In this document: positions 17,194 through 25,974 of the stretch, piece after piece
Numbering within the stretch: position 1 is the stretch's first letter
Layout of the letters: the number at the start of each line of letters is the position of its first letter
Assembly (NCBI RefSeq): GCF_024266705.1
Contig: NZ_CP100757.1
Span: 1,054,001 to 1,118,000 of the forward strand
DNA length: 64,000 nucleotides
Direction of reading: 5' to 3'
Source of the DNA: Natrinema gelatinilyticum
GTDB taxonomy: Archaea; Halobacteriota; Halobacteria; Halobacteriales; Natrialbaceae
Program-made: the position numbers and the translations under genes
Notes under the pieces: generated by a model
What the model was told of the DNA's origin: nothing
The model's database searches: none
What the model saw: only the letters and a program-made list of their open reading frames with translations

Positions 17194-17378
17194 CGTCCGG
17201 CCCAGAACATCCGATTCGCGTCCGTCTCGAGGAAGTCCTCGCGGACGTGTGGATGCTCGACGGGGAGATAATCGAGCCGCTGTCGCTCGAGCCGGCGATG
17301 CAGAATCTCGAGGAGACGATCGAGGTGTACAAGCGCCTCGAAGCTGACGACTCCTATTCTACGGAGGACGACCAATGA
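17190..17378 (+). CDS. 62-residue acidic protein
   Basis: The sequence includes HPIRVRLEEVLADVWMLDGEIIEPLSLEPAMQNLEETIEVYKRLEADD and is predicted mostly helical. It overlaps both neighbours by four bases (ATGA), indicating translational coupling. It may be a partner of the zinc protein encoded next. No family recognised. Confidence 0.65.
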   Translation: MTSGPEHPIRVRLEEVLADVWMLDGEIIEPLSLEPAMQNLEETIEVYKRLEADDSYSTEDDQ

Positions 17379-17776
17379 CGGACTCCTCCGGCTGGCTGGC
17401 GTCAGTCTGTGACGACCTCGAGTTCGAGTCACTGACCGATCATCCACAGCAGACGTCGACCGAGACCCACCATCAGTATCTCATAGAGCAACAGTTCGAG
17501 GGCGCCCGCATCGCTGCAGGCGAGACCGTCACCTGCGACGACTGCGATGACTGCCTCCACGAAGGTCGTCCGGCCAGCGCTCGAGCCTGCCGGCACTCCG
17601 ACGAGCCCACCTACACGATCGCGGCCGTCTACTGTGCCGGCTGCGCTCCCACTGATCTAACGGAGACGGCACCAGGTCGAGACGACGTCCTTCTCGAGGC
17701 CGACCTCGGGCTCGCGATGGCCAGGCAGACACACTGGACGATCCTCGTCGAGCCGACAGTCGTGGCCACTGCCTGA
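17375..17776 (+). CDS. Small zinc-binding protein, paralogue of 7962 gene
   Basis: The 133-residue protein has TCDDCDDCLHEG (about 53-64) and VYCAGCAPTDL (about 89-99), a probable Cys4 zinc site. The C-terminal block (RDDVLLEADLGLAMARQTHW) aligns with the RAMP-operon protein at 7962-8366. The N-terminal DDLEFESLTDHPQQTSTETHHQYLIEQQFEGARIAAGE is absent from that protein. Last gene of the small-gene operon. Confidence 0.75.
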   Translation: MTDSSGWLASVCDDLEFESLTDHPQQTSTETHHQYLIEQQFEGARIAAGETVTCDDCDDCLHEGRPASARACRHSDEPTYTIAAVYCAGCAPTDLTETAPGRDDVLLEADLGLAMARQTHWTILVEPTVVATA

Positions 17777-17987
17777 GCACCGCTCCCTCCCCTTGCATCG
17801 CCTCCCGGAATGGTGCTCCCTTCACGAACGGCCAGCCACCGGTGGCCACGCCGGCGGCAGCTTGTCGAGACGGATACTCCATCCGTCACGATAGCGGTAG
17901 CGCTGTGGCTTCTGGTTGGCCGCCGAACTCGAGCTCCGTTCTGGCGACCGATCCTCACGTCTTCCACTTCCCACTTCCCGATTCCCG

Positions 17988-18857
17988 ATGACACCACCCA
18001 ATCCCAACAGCGACGCATCGATTCACGACCGACTCGCACAGCTCGAGGCTCGTATCGACGATCTCGAGGACGAGAACGATGCCCTTCGAGAAACCGTCAC
18101 CGAGCAGACTGACCAGATCGAAGCACAGAACAAGCAGATCGACGCACAGAACGAACAGATCGACGCCCTCGAGGAAGAGAACAATCGCCTGGAGGCAGTC
18201 GCCCAGGCAGCCCTGAAGAAAGCGGGTGCGAACAAAGATCGAATTGCAGAACTCCAGACACGGGAACTCGAGAAAGGTGCCCATTTCCTCGCTGGTCACG
18301 TCGACCCCGACTCGCTCATGGACCGTGTCGAGCGCCTCGAGCGCTTCACCAAGGAGGACGATACCTACATGCGGATCCCCAACTCGGACGATCCACTCGA
18401 CCGGGGTGGATCGGTCGCGCTCGCCCACGGCGACCTCCTGCCGATCCAGCAACTGGCACAGATGGACGACGATATGCTTCGCTCGTCGACGAACTCACTC
18501 CCAGCTCGATTAGCTGCGAAACTCTGGCGGGCACGGACTGATCCCAGTGTCGGCGATAATCCCTGGCAGAAGGGGTGCAAGAGTGTCCGTGAGTACGTGA
18601 AAGCGGGCGAGATGAAACACTGGATCCGACGGCAAGAGAGCGGTGTCAGCGACGCCTACGCGAAGAAACTCGTCTCGAGGACGATCGATGCGCTGCTCGA
18701 ATTATCGAAGAACCGGCTGGCCATTCGAAGGCAAACCGAACGGAAGAACGGACTGCCATACACCGAGCGACGGGTGCTGTTGAAGACGGATGCTTCGATA
18801 CCTGGGGAGACCACTGAAACGATGGACTCAACAGGGACGGCTGGTGTCCACGGATAG
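17988..18857 (+). CDS. Coiled-coil protein (289 aa), unknown
   Basis: Start at ATG 17988 (MTPPNPNSDASIHDRL). Residues about 12-100 form a long coiled coil with near-repeats QIEAQNKQIDAQNEQIDALEEEN. The C-terminal half has a mixed domain including PARLAAKLWRARTDPSVGDN and SDAYAKKLVSRTIDALLELS. This combination suggests a DNA- or RNA-associated oligomeric protein. It follows the small-gene operon after a 211-bp gap and may belong to the same module. Confidence 0.75.
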   Translation: MTPPNPNSDASIHDRLAQLEARIDDLEDENDALRETVTEQTDQIEAQNKQIDAQNEQIDALEEENNRLEAVAQAALKKAGANKDRIAELQTRELEKGAHFLAGHVDPDSLMDRVERLERFTKEDDTYMRIPNSDDPLDRGGSVALAHGDLLPIQQLAQMDDDMLRSSTNSLPARLAAKLWRARTDPSVGDNPWQKGCKSVREYVKAGEMKHWIRRQESGVSDAYAKKLVSRTIDALLELSKNRLAIRRQTERKNGLPYTERRVLLKTDASIPGETTETMDSTGTAGVHG

Positions 18858-19115
18858 GTCTGGCCATAGGGATAGAACATCGCCCAACCGGGCTCATTCA
18901 GGTCCACAACACGACTAATCTACTGCGATCGCGATTGTACGTGTGGTTTCGTTACTAGCTGGTCTCTCGTTCGATCGGTCGACGTCGGTCCATGCTCGAG
19001 ACGAGGTTTGGAGGGTTCCCCGAGGACATCAGGTGTCTCTCGGACAACGTTGTAACCTCTCCAGTCTACGTACTCCAGCATGAGTTCTGTTGAAACCCTT
19101 TTGCAGTCCTGCGGT

Positions 19116-19547
19116 TTAGCTGTAATTGAGGGCGCTAAGCCCCCTTCTGCTCACGGCGACGCCGTTCGCATGGTCAGCGGGACCGACGGTCCCGCGCTAT
19201 CCTCAGCGAGCGCCGAAGGCCCGAGCAGGGAGGGGAGACAACGCCCGCGCGTCTTGGTTTCGTGTGAATCGGCACCTTTATTATACTTCGGTTGAAGGTG
19301 GTAATAAGACACTCACCACGCCTTCGGCGGTGTTCAAACGCGACAACAAGCGTGCATCGTCGGTTGTGGCCGAGTGTCGAACCGGTAGGAGTGGGACACT
19401 CCGAACCACCTGTCAAGGGAAGCCGCCTGTGGAGTCTGGAACCGCTGTGAGGACGTTCCCTGCACGTTCCGACACCGAAGCAGGATGCCCTGTCCGTAAC
19501 AAGCGAGGGCTGGGTAAGCCCGAGCGCGGTAGGGCAGGGTAGTTCAC
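19116..19547 (+). mobile_element. tnpB-less IS605/IS1341-type element, copy 1
   Basis: This 432-bp segment is repeated at 48823-49308 with about 95% identity apart from one 60-bp indel. The left part has a GAGC-rich end (AGCGAG...AGCAGGGAGGGGAG) like the left ends of the tnpB elements at 24.4 and 62.6 kb. The right end GGGCAGGGTAGTTCACT resembles their right ends. No transposase is encoded. The structured 3' part corresponds to where tnpB elements produce their omega-type RNA. The ORF spanning it is not credible as a protein. Confidence 0.65.
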
Positions 19548-19683
19548 TACGGCGATGCATTTCTTTAGCACCGATTATGATCGGGAAGTGAAGACATTCT
19601 CTTATATTATTCAAAAAATAGGTAAAAAATTACACAATATTTAAGAGAATAGTCAGAGATTATCCGTACTGGAGGGCTATGAG

Positions 19684-20775
19684 ATGATTGAGACTTGGGA
19701 TCTCTTTAATCGGGACGATGTACCTGTGACGGAGGTCGATATTTGGGAAACTGGTGAAGCACTTCCAGAGTCACTCTGGACGACAAAATTCGAAACGGGG
19801 CTGCTCACCCCTTCAGAAGAGTTGCTGGTTGAGATATTCGTCGGGTTAGACGAGCAGGGCGGTTTGGCGAACATTTCAGATGACGAGATAGAGGAGACGG
19901 TCGAGACGGTAGTCAGGAGATGGGACGCTATTGAGGCCGTTGAGACTGAACTGGATGAAGACGTAGAGGAGTGGAAGGGTACCATCGTCGACCATCTCGG
20001 AGAGAGCGACGAGGACGTACTTTTCCATCCGGAAGATATCGGGAGGCCCGCGATCGAAGGCGACTCAACTCGTTATCTGATGAGTAGTCCTTCAAGCGTT
20101 CCTTCCGTCCCTGTAAGTCATGGTGACTGGGTTTGGGTTGGCGACCAGTCAGAGAGACAACATACGGGCTCAGGCTTAGAGTTCACTCAGTACCGAAGCC
20201 AGTTCCTAGAGACGGAGAACGGCTATGATTTCCACGCCATCGCGTTCCCATTCTGGTATACCAAGAAGAATCCGTTTTTCACGCGGTACAAGCAGATGTT
20301 CGTCCGCCTGTCGCTTGCGCCGACTGACTGTCAGGCGTTTGATTTACTCCCGCGTCCCCACGAAGTTGGGAGTACAATGGCAACGGAGTATACGGTCTCG
20401 GCAGGGCTGAAGTTCACACCGCTGACCGCGGATATCTCTGCATCGTGGTCTATTGAGGTGCCAGTCGTCACCCCAGTCATCTCCCCTTTCGGACGCTGGG
20501 GTCGGCGGTTCGGCTGGTGGTATCATCCGACCGTGATTCAGTCGGGAACGGAGGTTTCCGTCGGTATTACGCCGGGAGACCGAATCTGCGGGGTGGTTCT
20601 CCGAACGCCGGAGGGAATGGACGAAATATCCGGGACAGTTGCCTATGACTTTGCGTGGCGACGTAAGGGGCCTGAGTGGGTCACAAAGAATGCGACAGCG
20701 GGGAAGCTGGACTTCAACTGGGAACTCCCAAGTGAGGGGTACGTGATGAAGGAAATGAATCCGATTGCAAGATGA
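19684..20775 (+). CDS. Hypothetical protein (363 aa)
   Basis: The acidic N-terminal 120 residues look helical (SDDEIEETVETVVRRWDAIEAVETELDEDVEEW). The rest is beta-rich with aromatic segments (HAIAFPFWYTKKNPFFTRYKQMFVRLSLAP, SPFGRWGRRFGWWYHPTVIQSG) and resembles a beta-sandwich. There is no signal peptide or strong membrane helix. I recognise no family. It is isolated between a tnpB-less element and transposon debris, so it may be island cargo. Confidence 0.75.
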   Translation: MIETWDLFNRDDVPVTEVDIWETGEALPESLWTTKFETGLLTPSEELLVEIFVGLDEQGGLANISDDEIEETVETVVRRWDAIEAVETELDEDVEEWKGTIVDHLGESDEDVLFHPEDIGRPAIEGDSTRYLMSSPSSVPSVPVSHGDWVWVGDQSERQHTGSGLEFTQYRSQFLETENGYDFHAIAFPFWYTKKNPFFTRYKQMFVRLSLAPTDCQAFDLLPRPHEVGSTMATEYTVSAGLKFTPLTADISASWSIEVPVVTPVISPFGRWGRRFGWWYHPTVIQSGTEVSVGITPGDRICGVVLRTPEGMDEISGTVAYDFAWRRKGPEWVTKNATAGKLDFNWELPSEGYVMKEMNPIAR

Positions 20776-21377
20776 CCGAGAATGAGTGAGAGAACCGTAT
20801 GGGCAGAGGCGACGTTCTCGTGTTCACGTTGGAAACCTCTCACCGCTTGAGAGTTTAAACAAAGCCTGTCAACAGGATAAGCATAGCAGACAACAGCTGT
20901 TTCACACAGTTCTCTGTTCACTGTAGTGGCACGCCAAGGAGCTCGTGTGGTCAAACACGACCACAAGTTTCAGATTCTCATATTTATCTGGGCGTTCGTG
21001 TTCGGCTTCGACGTAGTGATCCAGACCGGAACTAGAGCAAGCAGAGTACAGCACGCTTCAGGACCATCCTCTGTTCACCTCTTCCCAGAATTCTCGTCGT
21101 TCTGTACGGGTTTGGGCGGTTGTGACTGTACGTCATGTTCGGAGCGTTTGGAACGTTCGGCGATCTCGCCGGTCTCGTCACACCAAAACTGTGTGGACTG
21201 TCGGCCGTGTTTGTTCTATCGCGATGAGCAAATCAACAATCGAAACTAACGAGCATTTCGACACTGAGATGACAGTCGAACACAAGGACGCGGTTCTATT
21301 GAATCCACCGACGGCGTCGGGGTAAGTCGTAGAATGATTGAATTGCAGCGGAAGAGAGTCTTTTGCACAAAGGGCTG
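20776..21377. other. Intergenic region with a doubtful Cys-rich frame
   Basis: No gene is firmly supported. The plus-strand frame ending at 21249 finishes with CDCTSCSER...NCVDCRPCLFYRDEQ, a zinc-like cysteine pattern that may be the tail of a degraded small zinc protein. Upstream coding evidence is absent. Confidence 0.3.
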
Positions 21378-21611
21378 TGTTGAATCACTAGGTGGCGGCG
21401 GGATAGGTCGGTGAATCAAAGGTGTTGAAGCGGGAGGCTGCGAGTGTCTATGACGCAAATCTCCCGCTTCATTCGGGAAGTTGTTCGGGTTGCTCAAAGC
21501 GTTACTGATGATGGAGACGAATCCGCCGCCCCGGAAGGAGGCAGCGGATTCGCTGACTATGCGCTTGTTTCCATTGTCTGCAAATTTATCTCAATACGTC
21601 CTACCGGATGA
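21378..21611 (+). pseudogene. IS5-type transposase, N-terminal remnant
   Basis: The end-like sequence GGCTGTGTTGAATCACTAGG at about 21378 is followed by ATG 21450 and MTQISRFIREVV...EGGSGFADYALVSIVC. This is the characteristic N-terminus of halophilic IS5-family transposases (compare PVGGGGFAEWAML at 29525). The frame ends after 53 residues at 21611 and the catalytic domain is missing. Confidence 0.6.
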
Positions 21612-21971
21612 CGATTTACCTATCAAATAAATATCATAAATAACTGGGGAAATCGGCCGTGCTGGGTGTAGCTTCAACCGTGAACGTGTGAGTACATCAA
21701 CCGACGATCAAACTGCCAGTTCCAACTCATTTTTCTGATACCCTGCAAGAGACGTAGCGCGTATCTCACACAGTTATATCGGCGACTCCGAGCCGGTAGA
21801 ATATGTCCAGTATTCAGAGATGGAAATTTATCGTACCAGAACCTATGAGATAGGTGAAATAGACGAGTCCACTGAACAGTTCCGATTGACCGAGAATTGA
21901 CCTCCTCCCGCGCCTAAAGTCGCGGGAATCCCACCATGGGATTTCAGGCCGGACGATTCGACACTAAGGTT

Positions 21972-23207
21972 TCAAGACGCATACGTTCCAAGCGTCGCCT
22001 GCTGGGTGTCAGCATCGGCTTGGCTGTCTTGCGGGCCGGTCAAACGGCCCCCTTCCTCAGCCGAGTCATCGCTATCCGTGTGTTTTCTTGAATGGCTCTC
22101 TCCGCTGAGGTAGCGGTCTGCAATATTGAGCGCGGCGTTGATGTCCGCGTGGGACTCCGAAACCCAACACTTCGAGTTGGAACACTTGAACGTCGCTTGA
22201 TCGGGCCGGTAGCCCTGTTCCCCGCAACAGTGACACGACTTCGAGGTGTATGCGGGATTCACCGTCTCCACACGAATCCCCTTCTCGGCGGCCTTGTACT
22301 GGATCTGAGCGTGCATCTTTGCGAAGCCCCATCCGTGGAGCCGCCGGTTCATGAACGCGCCGTAGTCCAGATTCTCCCGGATGTGCGTCAGATCTTCGAG
22401 GACCAACACAGGATTCTCGAATTGGTCGGCGTAGGCAACGACTTCCGACGTGACTGTGTGGAGAATGTCGTCAATCTGTCGCCAAAGCGAATCGCCATAG
22501 GACTCTGCGATACGTTCGCTTCCGCGTTTCTGAAGGCGTCGAGTCGCCGTGAAGTACGTCTCACGGAGTTGTCGGACTCGCTTTCCTTCGTCGTTCCAGA
22601 GGTTGGGTGTAGCCGGGGAGCCGCGTTCGTCACGGTGACACACCGTTAACAAAGAAGCTTCCCCGATGTCTACCCCAATCGGCGTCTCGTCCGCCGAACT
22701 GGTTCGTTCCTCCACGTCTCGCGTTGCGACAACATGCAAGTACCACTCACCACCCCGGTCGAACAGCCGACACTCGCCCATCTTCGCGTCTCCCGCGTGC
22801 AACGCTTCCAGCCACTCCCGCTGTTCGGGATTCGGTTGTGCGGGGAGCCACAGGTTATAGTCGTCGTGGTGCGGGATTTTGACATACCACTCGATTGCGT
22901 TCTGTGGCTTGTGGTTGAGCTTCGGCCCCTCGTTCGTGAACCGAACGGGATGGTCGCCGTGAAGCTCTTTCGCGTCGTAACTTCCGCCACAGAGTTGTGG
23001 GACGTACTTCTTGAGCGCGTTCTTCGCGTACCCCGAAAGATCGTAGTTGACCACCACATCGTTCGCTTCGGTCTGTGTGGTGCAATTGGCGTTGAACGCG
23101 GCTTCGAGAGCGTCTTGGTACGCCCGTTTTGTTTCGTAGAGTTTGTGGTGCTTGTGGGCGGTCGGTTCCACAAGCTTGAGTTCAAGCGTTTCGGTAAGTT
23201 CAGTCAC
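21972..23207 (-). CDS. tnpB: TnpB RNA-guided endonuclease
   Basis: The 411-residue TnpB has all RuvC residues: D180 in PIGVDIGEA, E271 in VLVLEDLTHIRE and D355 in SHADINAALN. The zinc ribbon uses C325/C328 and C342/C347. TnpB proteins bind an RNA derived from the element's right end and cut target DNA, helping element retention. The start overlaps the tnpA stop by four bases. Full length and apparently functional. Confidence 0.93.
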   Translation of the reverse strand: MTELTETLELKLVEPTAHKHHKLYETKRAYQDALEAAFNANCTTQTEANDVVVNYDLSGYAKNALKKYVPQLCGGSYDAKELHGDHPVRFTNEGPKLNHKPQNAIEWYVKIPHHDDYNLWLPAQPNPEQREWLEALHAGDAKMGECRLFDRGGEWYLHVVATRDVEERTSSADETPIGVDIGEASLLTVCHRDERGSPATPNLWNDEGKRVRQLRETYFTATRRLQKRGSERIAESYGDSLWRQIDDILHTVTSEVVAYADQFENPVLVLEDLTHIRENLDYGAFMNRRLHGWGFAKMHAQIQYKAAEKGIRVETVNPAYTSKSCHCCGEQGYRPDQATFKCSNSKCWVSESHADINAALNIADRYLSGESHSRKHTDSDDSAEEGGRLTGPQDSQADADTQQATLGTYAS

Positions 23208-23602
23208 ATGTCACCCTCCCTGTGTCGCTGGATATAGTCTTGAACCGTCTCGCTTGAAACGCGTCCTGCTGTTCCCGCGTAGTAGCCACGTGCCCACTTA
23301 ATTTTCTCGCCGTCGTGGTCGGCGTAGCGGTGGTTGTATTTCCGCGAACTGATTCCTTTGAACCAGTTGGCAAGGAGTGAAGGCGCGTGCTTCGGTGGGC
23401 TACTCACGAAAAGGTGAACGTGGTCGGATTGGACCGTGAGATCGATTATCTCCAACCCTTTCTCGTTGGCGATCTCGTGGAGGATTCGACGCACACGGTC
23501 GGCGACCTCATTAACCAGTACCGAATTTCGGAACTTGGGCAACCACACTATGTGGTAGTTAAGGTTGTAGGTCGCATGCCGTGTGGTTTTCATCCGTACC
23601 AC
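23204..23602 (-). CDS. tnpA: TnpA Y1 HUH transposase (IS200 type)
   Basis: The 132-residue single-strand transposase has the HUH pair H61-V-H63 in SDHVHLFV and a C-terminal catalytic tyrosine, probably Y123 in TVQDYIQRH. It excises and inserts single-stranded circles at short target sites, recognising end hairpins. An internal Met at residue 4 (MKTTRHATYN) may be the actual start. It is translationally coupled to tnpB. Confidence 0.93.
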   Translation of the reverse strand: MVRMKTTRHATYNLNYHIVWLPKFRNSVLVNEVADRVRRILHEIANEKGLEIIDLTVQSDHVHLFVSSPPKHAPSLLANWFKGISSRKYNHRYADHDGEKIKWARGYYAGTAGRVSSETVQDYIQRHREGDM

Positions 23603-23760
23603 ACACTATGGTCAGAAACTATCTTAAAGCTGCTGAAGAGTGTAGGAAATCCAGCGGTTCGTAGCAACGTGGTTCGGACACGCTATGTCTACCGCTCGAC
23701 CCGCGCCTGAAGACGCGGGTATGCGCTCGCACTATGTATCAGCCGAAAAATTCTCCATTG

Positions 23761-24659
23761 TTACGTTTCTCCTTCCCAGTAATCAAGTTCAGCGTCGCCT
23801 CGGAGGTTCTTGTTTGGTGCGCCAGGTACTTCTCCTCTGACTCCAATCTTGTCTGAGTCTGGGTACACGAGAACCTCGAGATCCCGCATCGTGGAAAAAC
23901 AGAGGTATCGTAGTGTTTCGTCTGAGGTATTGGTTATCTGATGTGCTCCCTCCTTTCCGACGAGGAATGTTGCATAATCCCCTTGTCAACTACCCCGCCC
24001 TACTCGCGCTGATGCGCTCGTCAAGGACGGGGCTTGCGTGTGTCTTCTCGGCATGGGACTCATGCCGACGAAAGACGCTTGTAGCGCACAGCCAGACGCC
24101 AGAGGCAATTTAATTAGACGTGACCTCCACTCTACGCCCGTTCGGTCACGAGCGACGGAGAGGCACAGGGCGTCACGTTCGTTTCGTCGGTCCGTCTTTC
24201 GGGGTCGGTTGACTGCGACCCGTCCATGTCGAGAAACGCACCGTGGCTCCGTTGGCACGCCAACCCTCGCGGACTGTCTGTGGCCCGTCATGGACAGTTA
24301 CTCCAACGATGCAGCCAGTCTTAACAATTTGCGTGCGCTCCTCCCTTCCCTACTCACTCGCTTCGCTCGTTCCTTGAGGAAAGGGACTCCGCTTGACCGG
24401 TCAGCGTGTTGAAATCTCCTCTTCTCCAGACTTCGTTCTGAGCGTTCCGGCACCTGTGAGGACGTAGAGGGCTTCCTCGTTAGCAGTGTGGTAGTGATAG
24501 GGGGCCGCACTATGTTCTGGCGGTACTTCGTAGAGGGTGCATCCGAGTTTTTCGCTTCCTGTTGTAAGACCGAGTTCTATATCTCGACTAGCAAACCTCT
24601 TGCCATGTGATCGTTCGACCGATTCTGCGTCATCTTCATTAACTACTCTGAGTGTCATT
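23761..24659 (-). pseudogene. Cupin-domain gene split by a tnpB-less element
   Basis: The 5' part (from ATG 24659) encodes MTLRVVNEDDAESVERSHG...YHYHTANEEALYVLTGAGTLRT up to about 24408. The 3' part resumes at about 23984 with GDYATFLVGKEGAHQITNTSDETLRYLCFS and ends at the TAA at 23761. Together they form one roughly 155-residue single-domain cupin with the HxH...E metal motif. Removing the intervening 424 bp joins the two halves in a sensible frame, so this is a recent insertional inactivation. The intact protein would be a small sugar- or metal-binding cupin. Confidence 0.8.
23985..24408 (-). mobile_element. tnpB-less IS605/IS1341-type element in cupin gene
   Basis: Read on the minus strand, the left end (24408 down to about 24335) contains CGGAGTCCCTTTCCTCAAGG and GAACGAGCGAAGCGAGTGAG, nearly identical to the left end of the tnpB element at 62.6 kb. 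The right end reads GGGCGGGGTAGTTGAC at 23985. No open frame for transposase is left. It interrupts the cupin gene. Confidence 0.75.
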
Positions 24660-24908
24660 GTGTCTGTTTCCTCTCTGATTGGATTGTATGAGCGTAGACC
24701 ATATATAGCTGCGACCCGATCCACCGCGACTGACCGTGCAAGATACGCGCTGTGTATCCTTGCAGAGGTGTAGCAAGTTATCGATTTTCAGTCGGTAGGT
24801 GCGTGCGAGATACTGGGTATGTACGAAGCGGGGTAAAATCCATTGCTGAGATAACTCTCGATTGGTGCAAAAAAATTCAATTCCTTCCACGTCCTCCTTA
24901 CGTAAGCT

Positions 24909-25289
24909 ATGGAACGATACGTCGATGGATTCGTCATCCCAATCCCGAACGAACAGCTCGATGCATACCGTGACATGGCCAGCGAGGCCGGACAGCTCTG
25001 GATCGAACACGGCGCTCTCGAGTATTTCGAAGGGGTCGGAGACGACATGGAGCCCGACATGGACGGCATGCCGATGGTGACCTTCCCACAGCTCGCAGAC
25101 ACAGCGGACGATGAGACGGTCGTGTTTTCATTTATCGTCTTCGAGTCGCGGGATCACCGCGACGAAGTGAACGCGAAGGTGATGGACGATCCCACGATGG
25201 ACCCCGACAGCTACGAAGAGGAGATGCCCTTCGACCCGGAGCGCATGGCGTACGGTGGCTTCCGTTCAATCGTTAGCTACGAGGATTGA
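24909..25289 (+). CDS. DUF1428 family protein
   Basis: The 126-residue protein MERYVDGFVIPIPNEQLDAYRDMASEAGQLWIEHGALEYFE matches the YbaA-like DUF1428 pattern, a dimeric ferredoxin-like alpha/beta barrel fold. Family members have no established reaction. It is a single gene with its own upstream AT-rich sequence, followed 76 bp later by the PPOX gene in the same direction; the two may be co-transcribed. Confidence 0.88.
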   Translation: MERYVDGFVIPIPNEQLDAYRDMASEAGQLWIEHGALEYFEGVGDDMEPDMDGMPMVTFPQLADTADDETVVFSFIVFESRDHRDEVNAKVMDDPTMDPDSYEEEMPFDPERMAYGGFRSIVSYED

Positions 25290-25364
25290 TGAAAGAGACG
25301 AATCGTGCCATCAAGCGGACCGAATACGGTGTTAATGCGCCTCTCGTCCCAACTACCGTGAAAC

Positions 25365-25772
25365 ATGGATGAGTTCACCAAGCGGGAGATTGACTACTTG
25401 AACGAACAACGCCTGGGACGACTAGCGACCGTCGGTCCCGAAAACCAACCGCACGCCGTCCCAGTTGGATTTCGCTACGACACCGAGACTAACACCATTC
25501 AGGTCGGTGGGCGCAACCTCACCGAGACGAAGAAATTCCGCGACGCGGAACGCAATCCACGAGTGGCCTTCGTCGTCGACGACCTGGCCAGTGTTGATCC
25601 GTGGGTGGTTCACGGCGTCGAAATACGGGGTCGCGCCGAGACACATCACGACGGTGGCGAACGCTTCGGCCCCGGCTTTGGAGAGGCGTGGATACAGATC
25701 ACGCCCGAACGAGTCGTATCCTGGGGCATTGACGACGACGTGGACGAGCGTTCCAGTCGTCAATCGGAGTAA
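25365..25772 (+). CDS. PPOX-class (F420-type) oxidoreductase
   Basis: The 135-residue split-barrel flavin/F420-binding protein starts FTKREIDYLNEQRLGRLATVGPENQPHAVPVGFRYD and continues with NLTETKKFRDAERNPRVAFVVDDL and WVVHGVEIRGRAE. The family reduces small substrates with F420H2, or less often FMN. Haloarchaea make F420, so that cofactor is plausible. The C-terminal WIQITPERVVSWGID is typical. Confidence 0.9.
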   Translation: MDEFTKREIDYLNEQRLGRLATVGPENQPHAVPVGFRYDTETNTIQVGGRNLTETKKFRDAERNPRVAFVVDDLASVDPWVVHGVEIRGRAETHHDGGERFGPGFGEAWIQITPERVVSWGIDDDVDERSSRQSE

Positions 25773-25974
25773 GTGACGCGATCCGCTAGGGAACCATTTC
25801 TCCGTGAACCGATTCGAAGGCCGTGTTCTGTACAGTTCCTCAGCATGCACGACGCGCTTGTCAACCGCCTCGGGGTCACGCCCCAAGGCTTGTCAGTGGA
25901 CTCTCGCGGATGACCTGTCTGCCATGGCTACGCTCATTGACGACTTACTGACTGTGGATGACAACAAGATCTGT

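Larger units (their letters stand above)
21898..23731 (-). mobile_element. IS200/IS605 element with tnpA and tnpB
   Basis: The element carries both transposition genes on the minus strand. Its left end (right side on the map, near 23700-23731) has the hairpin-forming CCGCGCCTGAAGACGCGG. Its right end (21898-21960) contains TGACCTCCTCCCGCGCC and the palindrome ATCCCACCATGGGAT. The same end sequences flank the tnpB-less element at 61.2 kb, which supports the boundaries. Both genes look intact, so this may be the active copy that mobilises others. Boundaries are accurate to several bases. Confidence 0.8.

Noticed and set aside
19126..19542. 138-codon ORF in the repeated element (and the 156-codon version at 48833)
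   Set aside because: It spans the structured noncoding part of a tnpB-less IS605 derivative, is Arg-rich and without domains. Copy differences include large in-frame structural arms, better explained by RNA.
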